Positions 1-7,557 of a stretch of 17,008 nt of DNA are shown here, in pieces (the stretch's first letter is position 1; each line of letters begins with the position of its first letter). Position numbers and translations under genes: made by a program. The notes below the pieces were generated by a model, which was not told the DNA's origin, made no database searches, and saw only the letters and a program-made list of their open reading frames with translations. Source of the stretch: Gammaproteobacteria bacterium (GTDB lineage Bacteria; Pseudomonadota; Gammaproteobacteria; HK1); NCBI GenBank assembly GCA_022822245.1, contig JAJECB010000267.1, positions 1-17,008 of the forward strand. The letters are read 5' to 3'.

Positions 1-122
1 GATATCATAGAGCGCAAGTCAGCTCAACAACTTGATTGTAGAGAGAACTGGCTTTATACTTACAGAATCCACCAGTTTTCCCAGTACGAACATTCTTCCA
101 GTATACTGAGATTTATGAATGA
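1..122. other. AT-rich non-coding segment at window edge
   Basis: No gene is visible. The base composition is clearly lower in GC than the gene that follows. It contains a perfect 10-bp palindrome, CAGTATACTG, at 99-108, and an AACTGG/CCAGTT inverted pair around 48-77 that could fold beyond the stop codon of the minus-strand Uma2 gene. No T-run follows either, so a terminator is not claimed. Confidence 0.4.
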
Positions 123-956
123 CTACTTTTGCTGCAGTGCACGACCCTCGGCACGACCTTGGACACGGCCTTCGGCTCGCCCCTCCTCGCGACTCTCCTC
201 ACGCTGCACGCGAAGCCAGGGCATGTCGTCGGGCCGGGTGCCGTCCCGCGCCCCGAGCGCCCGTCCCACCCGAGTGAGCGCACTGCTCGTCAGAGCCGAC
301 ACCCGCAGCTCGTTCAGCCCCGCGTGGATCTCGGACGCCCGCCACCCCGGAAAGGCCCCACTCGCCGCCGCCCGTAACCGCCCGCCTTCCCGCCGGTAAA
401 CCGTGAGCCCGCGGACGAGACCCCGGGGACGGCCCGCCGTCTGCACCTCCGGGACCTCCACCCATACCTCCGGGAAGCCCCACGACTCGTACAGCCCAAG
501 CTTCCCTCGGCGAACGTCCGTCGTGTTGTCCACCTCCAGAACCACGTCCGGAAGGCCGTGCTCACCCACCGTGAGCACCGAGTCGAGCGGCATACGCGCC
601 CGCTCCGGGTAAAGATACACCGCCTCGTCCGCCTCCAGGAGGCGCAGGCGCTCGCCCCGTTCGTCGCGCTGCAAGAAGCTCGTGTGGCCGAAGCATGCGA
701 TCCCTGCGCCGCGCACCCCCGCGATGATCGCGCAAAGTCCCACGAGCCGCTGACCCGGCAGCTCGTGGGAGCCGGTCACGTCGCGGAGTTCCCATGCCGT
801 CTCCGTCGCCGCGTCCCAGAACTCGATGTGCCGCTCGTACGCCTCGACTTCGCCGCTCCGCAGCCTGAACGACCGGCAGCCGGGAAACTCGGGGAGCGGG
901 CTCGGCGAGACCCTGCTGCTCGATGCGGCCCGTCGGGTGATCCGCGCGGGCGACAC
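123..956 (-). CDS. Uma2 family (DUF820) endonuclease-like protein
   Basis: A 277-residue protein of the Uma2 group, a PD-(D/E)XK nuclease-like fold whose cellular role is unsettled. The core runs from about residue 38 to 215. The likely active-site residues are D137 and E141 (PDVVLEVD) and K152 (RRGKLGLY), followed by the family signature GFPEVWVEVP. After residue 250 the tail is a charged repeat of the EEGRAEGR type, often seen at the C-terminus of this subgroup. The GTG at 956 is the first start codon after an in-frame amber stop at 966-968, and no convincing ribosome site precedes it. The first 35 or so residues are outside the conserved core. The family is confident; nuclease activity is inferred from the fold only. 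Confidence 0.8.
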   Translation of the reverse strand: MSPARITRRAASSSRVSPSPLPEFPGCRSFRLRSGEVEAYERHIEFWDAATETAWELRDVTGSHELPGQRLVGLCAIIAGVRGAGIACFGHTSFLQRDERGERLRLLEADEAVYLYPERARMPLDSVLTVGEHGLPDVVLEVDNTTDVRRGKLGLYESWGFPEVWVEVPEVQTAGRPRGLVRGLTVYRREGGRLRAAASGAFPGWRASEIHAGLNELRVSALTSSALTRVGRALGARDGTRPDDMPWLRVQREESREEGRAEGRVQGRAEGRALQQK

Positions 957-965
957 GATGGGCGT

Positions 966-1070
966 CTACGCCGTCGTGGTCGATGCGCTCCACGGCATCC
1001 TCGCTTCGACGACGGTGTCCTCGAGGACGGCGCCCGCGCCGGCGGGCACGTAGGGTTTCTCCGAAGTCAT
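966..1070 (-). other. 34-codon ORF in frame with the Uma2 gene, ended by an amber codon
   Basis: An ATG at 1070, preceded by GGGAGG, opens a frame that begins MTSEKPYVPAGAGAVLEDTV and ends at TAG 966-968. It is in the same frame as the Uma2 gene, whose GTG lies three codons after the stop. Either it is the former N-terminus of the Uma2 gene cut off by a nonsense mutation, or it is a short upstream ORF. The good ribosome site favours translation of this start. No homology is recognised. Confidence 0.35.
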
Positions 1071-1202
1071 CGGGGCGCCTCCCGGAAAACGTCCGGATGA
1101 GAATAGATGGTGCGGCTCCCCGGAGCCAGACTATGTGGCCCGTCCATCACGGAGAGCGATTGCTCGGGTGGCCAGGACCGTGGCCGGCATCCGGATGGTG
1201 CG

Positions 1203-1230
1203 TTGTCGGAGTGACGATGCGGGGTAGAAT
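1203..1230 (+). promoter_or_regulatory. Possible sigma70-type promoter giving a leaderless mRNA
   Basis: TTGTCG (1203-1208) and TAGAAT (1225-1230) are separated by 16 bp and match the -35 and -10 consensus at 4/6 and 5/6. The expected transcription start falls on or next to the ATG at 1238, which has no Shine-Dalgarno sequence, so the mini-ORF would be translated from a leaderless transcript. The stretch 1071-1202 before it holds nothing else recognisable. Confidence 0.4.
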
Positions 1231-1237
1231 TTGGCCC

Positions 1238-1342
1238 ATGGACGAGAAGCTCCAAGCGGAAGTTGACGCAAACTTCGCGGCGTTCCGGAAGATGCTGCCG
1301 GAGCTGCTCACGCGGATTTACCTTCTCCATCTGAACCCCTGA
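1238..1342 (+). CDS. 34-residue mini-ORF, truncated hypothetical protein overlapping the MFS gene
   Basis: It begins MDEKLQAEVDANFAAFRKML and ends TRIYLLHLNP. The first 24 residues resemble, from memory, the N-terminus of a family of small hypothetical proteins of about 70-100 residues (pattern MD..L...V..N..AF...LP.LL); the last ten do not. It may therefore be a gene remnant joined by deletion to the transporter gene. Its stop, TGA 1340-1342, overlaps a CTG at 1339 that opens the transporter frame, giving CTGA in place of the usual ATGA coupling overlap. It could thus act as a translated leader for the transporter. Confidence 0.45.
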   Translation: MDEKLQAEVDANFAAFRKMLPELLTRIYLLHLNP

Positions 1343-2487
1343 CCGTTTCGCGTTCCCCGCTTGCCGTCGCGTTCGGCGGCCTCGTCGTCCTCGCGGTTGC
1401 GCTCGGGATCGGACGGTTCGTCTACACCCCGATCCTCCCGTTCATGGCCGAGGAACTGGGCCTGACCCCGTCCGAGGGCGGACTGATCGCGTCCGCCAAC
1501 ATGCTCGGCCATCTGGTGGGAGCGATTGCCGCCGCGCGGGTTCTCAGGCCGGGCGGCCGGCGGGGATTGCTGCTCGGGGTTCTGGCGCTCAGCGTGACGA
1601 CCACCGCGACGATGGGGCTGACGGCGGAGATGGCCGCGTTCCTGGCGCTCCGCTTTGCCGGTGGAGTGGCGGGTGCGCTTGCGATTGTGCTCGCGTCGGG
1701 ACTCGTCCTCGACCGGCTCGCCGCCGCCGGGCGCTCCGAGCTGTCGTGGATGCCGTTCGCCGGTGTCGGTGTCGGCATCGCGGTCTCGGCCGTGCTCGTG
1801 TCGGGATTCGCCGCGACCGGAGCCGGATGGGAGAATCTCTGGCTGGCGAGCGGGGCGCTCGCCCTGCTCGGGCTGGTTGCGGGGGCTTGGCTCGTCTCGG
1901 AAACGCCGGGCGCCGAGCATGCGCCGCAATCCGGCGGACCGGCGGCGGCCGGCCGGGGTCTTCGCGCCCTCATCACGGCATATGGGCTGTTCGGCTTCGG
2001 CTACGTGATCACCGCGACCTTCATCTCGCAGATGGTCCGGACGACCCCCGAGGTCGCCGCCCTTGAAGAAGTGGTGTGGGTCGTCGTCGGGCTCGCGGCC
2101 GCCCCGTCGGTGGCCCTCTGGGCGTGGCTTGGCCGGCGGCTCGGGAACGGTGCCGCGTTCGCCCTTGCCTGCCTGGTCGAGGGCGCCGGCGTCGCCGCAA
2201 GCGTGTTCGAGAGCAGCGCGCTGGCGGTGCTGGCCGCCGCCGCCGTGCTCGGGGGGACGTTCATGGGCATCACCGCCCTCGGGCTCATCGCGGCGCAGCG
2301 GCTGAGCACCGGCGACCGCACCCGGGTCCTCGCGCTGATGACGGCTTCGTTCGGCCTCGGCCAGATGATCGGCCCCACCTTCGCCGGCTACGCCTATCAC
2401 ATCGGCGACAGCTTCCAGTTGCCGTCGCTCACCGCCGCCGCGGCGCTGTTCGTCGCGGCGGCGCTCACCTTCCGGATTCGCGCCTGA
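1339..2487 (+). CDS. YbfB/YjiJ-type MFS transporter (MFS_4-like)
   Basis: An inner-membrane major facilitator protein; substrate unknown. The first annotatable ATG is at 1444, but the frame upstream clearly encodes the first membrane helix: after VSRSPLAV it reads a hydrophobic run and then GIGRFVYTPILPFM, the characteristic N-terminal motif of the YbfB/YjiJ group. No ATG, GTG or TTG exists in frame between the stop at 1264 and 1444, so the likely start is CTG 1339, coupled to the mini-ORF. About twelve hydrophobic segments follow, with a central polar loop near the EHAPQSGGPAAAGRG region. It is convergent with the enolase-family gene, 70 bp away. If the start is not CTG, the gene may be damaged at its 5' end. 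Confidence 0.8.
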   Translation: MTVSRSPLAVAFGGLVVLAVALGIGRFVYTPILPFMAEELGLTPSEGGLIASANMLGHLVGAIAAARVLRPGGRRGLLLGVLALSVTTTATMGLTAEMAAFLALRFAGGVAGALAIVLASGLVLDRLAAAGRSELSWMPFAGVGVGIAVSAVLVSGFAATGAGWENLWLASGALALLGLVAGAWLVSETPGAEHAPQSGGPAAAGRGLRALITAYGLFGFGYVITATFISQMVRTTPEVAALEEVVWVVVGLAAAPSVALWAWLGRRLGNGAAFALACLVEGAGVAASVFESSALAVLAAAAVLGGTFMGITALGLIAAQRLSTGDRTRVLALMTASFGLGQMIGPTFAGYAYHIGDSFQLPSLTAAAALFVAAALTFRIRA

Positions 2488-2557
2488 GCAATCCTGAACG
2501 GAATTGTCGGCTGACCGGCGCTTCCGCCCGTGCTCCGTTTCGCCGCGGCCGCCGCCC

Positions 2558-3649
2558 TCAGCCGAAGTCGATGCGGCAGGACGCGAGGGCGTCCGGGTCG
2601 AGCTCGAGACCGAGCCCGGGTCCTTCCGGGGCGACGACGTAGCCGTCCTCGTCGAGCTCGAGACCCTCCTGGACGCCGGTGTCGAGCCCACCGATCGGGA
2701 CCGGCAGCTCGAAGAAGTCCCCGTTCGAGATGGAGAGGGCGACCTGGAGGTTCGCGGCCTGCCCGAGGGCGGAGCCGAAGCTGTGACCCTCGCATTGGAG
2801 TCCCAGCGATGCGGCGAGGTCGGCGAGCGCGCGCAGCTCGGTGATCCCGTTTCGCGCCGCGTCCATGCGCACGATGTCGAACGCCCCGGACGCGGCCGGG
2901 CGGCCGTAGTCGCGGGCCGTGAACCGCACCGAGTCGGCCCCCGCGATGGGCGTCTCGAGCTGGCGCCGGAGCTCCCGCCAGCCTTCGAGGTCCTCGTCCG
3001 AAAGCGGGTCCTCGTACCAGCGGAAGTCGAGATCGTCCAGCACGAAGCCGAGAGAGCGCGCCGAGTGCCGGTCGTACACGGCCATCGCGTCCATCATGAG
3101 GTCCACATCGTCTCCGGCCGCACGCCGGGCCGCCCGGGAAACCGCGATGTCGGTTTCGAGATCGCCGCAGACATGGAGCTTGATCGCGCGGAATCCGTCG
3201 TCGAGCAGCTCGTCCACCATCGCCTCTCCGTCCTCCGGGGTGTCGACGGGCGGAGCGCTCGCGCACCCCCGGACGCGCTCGCGCCGCCGGCCGAGCATGT
3301 CCGCGATGGAGAGATCCTCGGCGCGGGCGGCGAGATCCCAGAGCGCGACGTCGACGATTCCGATGACCGGAAGGGGCAGGCCGACGCGGAACGCGCGCCA
3401 GAGCGGGGCGAGGATGCGGGGCCGATCGAGCGGGTCGGCGCCCGCGAGGAGCGGCGCGGCGGCTTCCTCGATGGCGGCGACCACCGCCCGTACCGGGAGC
3501 TCGGCGGTCCAGGCGAGGGCCGTTCCCTGCTGGCCTTCGTCTCCCTCCAGGGTCAGAAGCACTGCCTCCACGTCCATGGAGCGTCTTCCGCCCCATCGGA
3601 AGTCGCGGCCGAGGTCGTAGGCTTCTACCGTCACGTTGGCGATCTGCAC
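2558..3649 (-). CDS. Mandelate racemase/muconate lactonizing enzyme family protein (enolase superfamily)
   Basis: A cytoplasmic TIM-barrel enzyme of 363 residues that would abstract a proton next to a carboxylate, using Mg2+. GTG 3649 is chosen because AGGGGGGA lies just upstream, and the conserved N-terminus IANVTVEAYDL follows. The second barrel strand carries K157-L-H159 (AIKLHV), the catalytic base position. Candidate metal ligands are D187 (MMDAM), E213 (WYEDP) and D239 (AGADS), where many relatives have Glu. D263 (RMDAARNG) and H289 (CEGHS) fit the Asp-His dyad. The pattern suggests a mandelate-racemase-subgroup acid-sugar dehydratase or a racemase; the substrate cannot be read from sequence. 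It is divergent from the CoA-transferase gene, suggesting shared control. Confidence 0.85.
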   Translation of the reverse strand: MQIANVTVEAYDLGRDFRWGGRRSMDVEAVLLTLEGDEGQQGTALAWTAELPVRAVVAAIEEAAAPLLAGADPLDRPRILAPLWRAFRVGLPLPVIGIVDVALWDLAARAEDLSIADMLGRRRERVRGCASAPPVDTPEDGEAMVDELLDDGFRAIKLHVCGDLETDIAVSRAARRAAGDDVDLMMDAMAVYDRHSARSLGFVLDDLDFRWYEDPLSDEDLEGWRELRRQLETPIAGADSVRFTARDYGRPAASGAFDIVRMDAARNGITELRALADLAASLGLQCEGHSFGSALGQAANLQVALSISNGDFFELPVPIGGLDTGVQEGLELDEDGYVVAPEGPGLGLELDPDALASCRIDFG

Positions 3650-3936
3650 GGACGTTCCCCCCTTGTGGCCCGCTTCGCGCCGCTCGCACCGGCTTTCCCG
3701 GCCCTCGGGGGCCGGGCCCCGTTGTGACCGGGGCGCCGATGCGCGAGCGAGCCGCGATTCTAGCCCCACGACAGGGCAAACGGGCGGTCGGGCGCGCAAT
3801 CGAGCGTTGATCGGAGCGGATCCGCAAGGGCGGCGGGCGGCCTCCGCGCCTCCCGGGGAAGATCGGGGTTATGCTTTGGATGGAGGTTCCGTGCTTCGCG
3901 GCCGGGGCCGCGCCGATTCGTTCGAGGAGGACAGTC
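3650..3936. promoter_or_regulatory. Divergent intergenic region with hairpin and palindrome
   Basis: This 287-bp gap must hold both promoters for the divergent enolase-family and CoA-transferase genes. A perfect 8-bp GC stem (CCCGGCCC / GGGCCGGG, loop TCGG) lies at 3697-3716, about 50 bp before the GTG of the minus-strand gene, where it would be in the mRNA leader. A 10-bp palindrome GCGGATCCGC at 3816-3825 is a candidate operator. No good -35/-10 pair was found, and no regulator gene is nearby. Confidence 0.35.
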
Positions 3937-5145
3937 ATGAGCGATGCGCCGCTATCCGGGCTCACCGTGGTCGATCTCACCCAGTTCGAGGCGGGCCCCT
4001 CGTGCACCGAGGCGCTGGCGTGGCACGGCGCGAACGTCATCAAGGTCGAGGAGCCGCGGCGGGGGGACGCGGGAAGGCTCACGATCTCCGAGCGCCCCGA
4101 CATGGACTCGCTCTACTTCATCCTCCTCAACGCGAACAAGCGTTCGGTCACCTGCAACCTCAAGTCGGACGGGGGCAGGGCTCTCCTTCGCCGGCTCATC
4201 GAGCACGCGGACGTGGTGATCGAGAACTTCGCGCCGGGAACGATCGAGAAGCTCGGGTTCGGGTGGGAGGCGATCCAGGCCATCAACCCGCGCTGCATCT
4301 TCGCCCAGGTCAAGGGGTTCGCGGAGGACGGCCCGCACGCGGACTTCCGCTCGTTCGACATGATCGCGCAGGCGACGGGCGGGGTGATGAGCATCACCGG
4401 CGAGCGGGACGGCCTGCCGATCCGGCCCGGCGCGACCATCGGCGACACGGGGACGGGGCTGCACCTCGCGGTATCGATCCTGTCCGCGGTCATCCAGCGC
4501 TCGCGTACCGGGCGCGGGCAGCGGGTGCAGGTGGCGATGCAGGACGCGATGCTCAACTTCTGCCGGGTCACCTTCTCGCGCCAGCAGTTGCTCAACCACG
4601 CCGCTCCGCGGGTCGGGAACGACGCCGCGACGGGGGCGCCGGGCGGCATCTTCCCCTGCAAGGGGGGCGGCCCGAACGACTGGTGCTACATCTTCGTCCA
4701 GCGCGACATGGACGCGCACTGGCGGCGCTTCTGCGCCGCGCTCGGCCGCGAGGATCTCATCGAGGATCCGCGCTTCGCGGATGGTCACCAGCGGATGGCG
4801 AACCGCGAGGAGCTGGAGGCGGAGGTCACCGCCTGGACCCTCGAGCACACCAAGCGCGAGGTGATGGACATCGTCGGTGGGGCCGGGGTCCCGGCCGGCG
4901 CGGTGAACGACATCAAGGAGCTCATCGAGAGCGAGGACATGCGCCGGCGCGACATCATCGCGACCGTCCGGCACCGGGATCGGGGGGAGGTCGCGGTCCC
5001 GGGGTGGCCGGTGAAGATGTCGGAGAACCCGGTCCGGACCGAGGTGGCGCCGCTCCTCGGCGAGCACACCGAGGAGGTGTACGCCGAGGTTCTCGGCCTC
5101 GGCGCGGAGGAGGTCGCGAGACTGCGGGAGGAGGGCGCCATCTGA
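3937..5145 (+). CDS. Family III CoA-transferase, formyl-CoA:oxalate CoA-transferase-like (CaiB/BaiF)
   Basis: 402 residues, normal for the family. It moves coenzyme A between carboxylic acids through an aspartyl-CoA thioester. The ATG at 3937 follows GAGGAGG with good spacing. The sequence follows the formyl-CoA transferase pattern closely: Q16 in TQFEAGPSCT, NANKRSV, ADVVIENFAPG, then D170 in IGDTGTGLHL, which fits the catalytic Asp (D169 of Frc), then TGRGQRV and MQDAMLNFCR. A glycine-rich loop, KGGGPND (242-248), occupies the place of the flexible lid. The class is firm. Oxalate as substrate is uncertain because no oxalyl-CoA decarboxylase gene is nearby. The neighbouring enolase-family enzymes suggest breakdown of a carboxylic or sugar acid through a CoA ester. 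Confidence 0.88.
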   Translation: MSDAPLSGLTVVDLTQFEAGPSCTEALAWHGANVIKVEEPRRGDAGRLTISERPDMDSLYFILLNANKRSVTCNLKSDGGRALLRRLIEHADVVIENFAPGTIEKLGFGWEAIQAINPRCIFAQVKGFAEDGPHADFRSFDMIAQATGGVMSITGERDGLPIRPGATIGDTGTGLHLAVSILSAVIQRSRTGRGQRVQVAMQDAMLNFCRVTFSRQQLLNHAAPRVGNDAATGAPGGIFPCKGGGPNDWCYIFVQRDMDAHWRRFCAALGREDLIEDPRFADGHQRMANREELEAEVTAWTLEHTKREVMDIVGGAGVPAGAVNDIKELIESEDMRRRDIIATVRHRDRGEVAVPGWPVKMSENPVRTEVAPLLGEHTEEVYAEVLGLGAEEVARLREEGAI

Positions 5146-5283
5146 CGCAGGGGCGCGGGCTTCCCCTCCGCGCGAACCGCTTCCGCGCCGGGTTGCGGAT
5201 GCGGCGCCGATGAAGGGGCGCGGACCGAGTCGGCTTCGTGAACGGACGGCGCAGGCCGTCTACCGTTGCGGAAGGAGACAGGA

Positions 5284-6129
5284 ATGGCTGAAGAACATCT
5301 CGTCGTCGCGCTCGGCGAGCGGCGGTACCGCGTGGAGCGGCGCTGGTGCAAGCCGTCTGGAGAAGAGCCCCTCGGCTTCGTGAGCGATCTCGTCGTCGAT
5401 TCCGAGGGTTTCGTGCACGTTGGCCACCGGGGGGCGGATTCGCCGGTCCTCGTCTTCGATCCCGACGGCGGGTTCGTCCGGTCGTGGGGGCGGGGCGAGA
5501 TTGCCGATGTCCACTACATGTCGATCAATGACGATGATCTGATCCTGCTCGCCGACCGTGATGCGCACCAGGTGCTCGCTTTCGATACGCACGGCAATCG
5601 CCGGTTCGCGCTCGGCGAGCGCCATGCGCCCCGCTTGCAGGCGCCGTTCAATCACCCGACGGCGGCATCGATGGCGCCGGACGGCGAGATATACGTCTCG
5701 GACGGCTACGGCAATTCGGTCGTGCACCGCTTCGCGAAGGACCGCGCGCTGCGCCAGACGTGGGGAGGCCGGGGCGCCGGCGCCGGCGAGTTCACCACGC
5801 CGCACTGCGTCTGGGTCGATCGGAGGGATCGGGTCTGCGTCGCCGACCGGGAGAACAACCGGCTGCAGGTCTTCGATCGCGAGGGATCCCACCTCGCAGA
5901 GTGGGGCGACTTCTACCACCCCATGAAGATCTACGTCGACGATCGCGACTTCGTCTTCGTGACCGACCAGATCCCGAGGATCAGCGTGCTCGACCCCTCC
6001 GGCGAGCTCGTTGGCCGGTGCCGGGGCGCGATCAACGGCGCGCACGGTCTCTGGGGCGACCGGGCCGGGAACCTCTACCTCGCCGAGCTGGCGCCGGAGC
6101 AGGTCACGAGGCTGACCCTCCTCGCCTGA
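5284..6129 (+). CDS. NHL-repeat six-bladed beta-propeller protein
   Basis: 281 residues with no signal peptide, so cytoplasmic. ATG 5284 is preceded by GGAAGGAGACAGGA, a strong ribosome site. Repeats of the form G-F/V-x-V-x-D-x-x-G-x-v-y-V-x-D-x-x-N-x-R-V-x-x-F-D are seen at about 33-69, 77-110, 122-160, 171-208, 213-245 and 253-281, filling a propeller. Clear examples are DGEIYVSDGYGNSVVHRF and VCVADRENNRLQVFD. Such proteins resemble peptidyl-alpha-hydroxyglycine lyases and SMP-30-type lactonases, but no metal-site pattern was identified with confidence, so a catalytic role (for instance sugar-lactone hydrolysis) is only a suggestion from the neighbouring acid-sugar enzymes. It lies 138 bp after the CoA-transferase gene on the same strand. 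Confidence 0.75.
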   Translation: MAEEHLVVALGERRYRVERRWCKPSGEEPLGFVSDLVVDSEGFVHVGHRGADSPVLVFDPDGGFVRSWGRGEIADVHYMSINDDDLILLADRDAHQVLAFDTHGNRRFALGERHAPRLQAPFNHPTAASMAPDGEIYVSDGYGNSVVHRFAKDRALRQTWGGRGAGAGEFTTPHCVWVDRRDRVCVADRENNRLQVFDREGSHLAEWGDFYHPMKIYVDDRDFVFVTDQIPRISVLDPSGELVGRCRGAINGAHGLWGDRAGNLYLAELAPEQVTRLTLLA

Positions 6130-6258
6130 GGCGGCGCCGCAACGCGGCGAGCGGTCCGTCCGCCGGACAGGGCCGGGAAGCCCACAGTCGCAGGATCCAC
6201 GGATGCGCCCAATCGTGGACGTTGTTCCCACGGCCGGAAGGAAGGAAGGAAGCGAGAC

Positions 6259-7458
6259 ATGAAGATCACGGCGCTCGAGACGGTGCGGCTCGACGAGTTC
6301 CCGAACGTGCTCTGGGTGCGGGTGCACACCGACGAAGGGCTCGTCGGCCTCGGGGAGACGTTCTTCGGCGCGAGGGCCGTCGAAGCGTACCTCCACGAGT
6401 CGGCGGCGATGACGGTGCTCGGAAGGGACCCCTTGGCCATCGAGCGGATCGGCCGCGACCTCACCCCCTACGTCGGCTTCGCCGGCACCGGAGTCGAGGC
6501 ACGGGGGCGGTCGGCGGTGGACATCGCCCTCTGGGACCTCTTCGGGAAGGCCACCGGGCAGCCGGTCTACCAGTTGCTGGGCGGGCTCTCGCGGGAGCGG
6601 ATCCGCACCTACAACACCTGTGCGGGCTATCGCTACGTCCGGAGCCGCCCCGACTGGGGGACGGACGACTGGGGGCTCGAGGGGGAGGCGGAAGGCCCCT
6701 ACGAGGACCTCGACGCCTTCCTCCACCGGGCCGACGAGCTCGCGCAGAGCCTCCTCGAGCAGGGCATCACGGGGATGAAGATCTGGCCCTTCGACCACGC
6801 GGCGGTCGAGTCGGACGGGTACCACATCTCCGGCCGCGACCTCGACCGCGCGCTCGAGCCGTTCCGGAAGATCCGCGGTGCGGTGGGGGACCGGATGGAC
6901 ATCATGGTGGAGCTGCACTCGCTCTGGCGGCACCCCGCCGCGGTCCGGATCGCGGCCGCCCTCGAGCCCTTCGACCCCTTCTGGTACGAGGACCCGATCC
7001 GCATGGACAGCCTCGCCGCGCTCACCGACTACGCCTCGAAGACCCGCGTCCCGATCTGCGTGAGCGAGACTCTGGGCGGCAAGTGGGAGTTCCGCGCTCT
7101 CCTCGAGACCGGGGCGTGCGGCATCGTCATGCCGGACATCTCGTGGTGCGGCGGGCTCACCGAGGCGCGGAAGATCGCGGCCCTCGCGGACACGTACCAC
7201 CGGCCGGTCGCCCCGCACGACTGCTCCGGGCCGGTCGCATTCATGGCCTGCGTGCACCTGTCGCTCAGCGTGCCGAACGCCCTCGTGCAGGAGTCGGTGC
7301 GGTCCTTCTACACCGGCTGGTACCGCGAGCTCGTGACCGCGACCCCGGTCATCGAGAACGGCTGGGTCCTCCCGCCGGAGGGGGTCGGGCTCGGAACCGA
7401 GCTCCTCCCCGACCTCGACCGCCGCAAGGATGCGCACGTGACGGAAAGCCGTCTTTGA
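6259..7458 (+). CDS. Enolase-superfamily dehydratase (mandelate racemase subgroup)
   Basis: 399 residues, full length. The ATG follows a repeated GGAAGGAAGGAAG ribosome site. The N-terminal capping domain (1-115) includes GLVGLGETFFG and SAVDIALWDLFGK. The barrel carries K174 in MKIWPFD, metal ligands E218 (MVELHS), E244 (WYEDPIR) and E270 (VSETLGG), and the Asp-His pair D293 (MPDISWCGG) and H320 (APHDCSGP). All expected catalytic positions are intact, pointing to Mg2+-dependent dehydration of a sugar acid or a related hydroxy acid. It differs from the first enolase-family protein in this cluster in its barrel motifs (K-x-W and a third Glu ligand rather than Asp), so the two probably act on different substrates or steps. 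Substrate unassigned. Confidence 0.87.
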   Translation: MKITALETVRLDEFPNVLWVRVHTDEGLVGLGETFFGARAVEAYLHESAAMTVLGRDPLAIERIGRDLTPYVGFAGTGVEARGRSAVDIALWDLFGKATGQPVYQLLGGLSRERIRTYNTCAGYRYVRSRPDWGTDDWGLEGEAEGPYEDLDAFLHRADELAQSLLEQGITGMKIWPFDHAAVESDGYHISGRDLDRALEPFRKIRGAVGDRMDIMVELHSLWRHPAAVRIAAALEPFDPFWYEDPIRMDSLAALTDYASKTRVPICVSETLGGKWEFRALLETGACGIVMPDISWCGGLTEARKIAALADTYHRPVAPHDCSGPVAFMACVHLSLSVPNALVQESVRSFYTGWYRELVTATPVIENGWVLPPEGVGLGTELLPDLDRRKDAHVTESRL

Positions 7459-7470
7459 GGCTCCGGAGCC
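7459..7470. terminator. 12-bp palindrome directly after the dehydratase stop codon
   Basis: GGCTCCGGAGCC is perfectly self-complementary and starts on the base after the TGA. It has no T-run, so it would be a weak or Rho-assisted stop at best. It also lies just before the drop in GC content that begins near 7555. Confidence 0.25.
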
Positions 7471-7557
7471 AGCGTCACCCCGATGCCGCATGAGGGCGTA
7501 AAATCGGGGAATCGGAGCCACGCCCGGTTGCGGACTGGACTCCTTACTCCAGGGGAA

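Noticed and set aside
1318..2691. A 457-codon minus-strand frame opposite the MFS transporter
   Set aside because: Its sequence is rich in Arg, Glu, Gly and Pro with no fold. The plus strand encodes clear membrane helices.
3697..3716. A rho-independent terminator between the divergent genes
   Set aside because: The stem is strong but has no T-run on either strand, and neither neighbouring gene ends there. Listed only as a leader hairpin.
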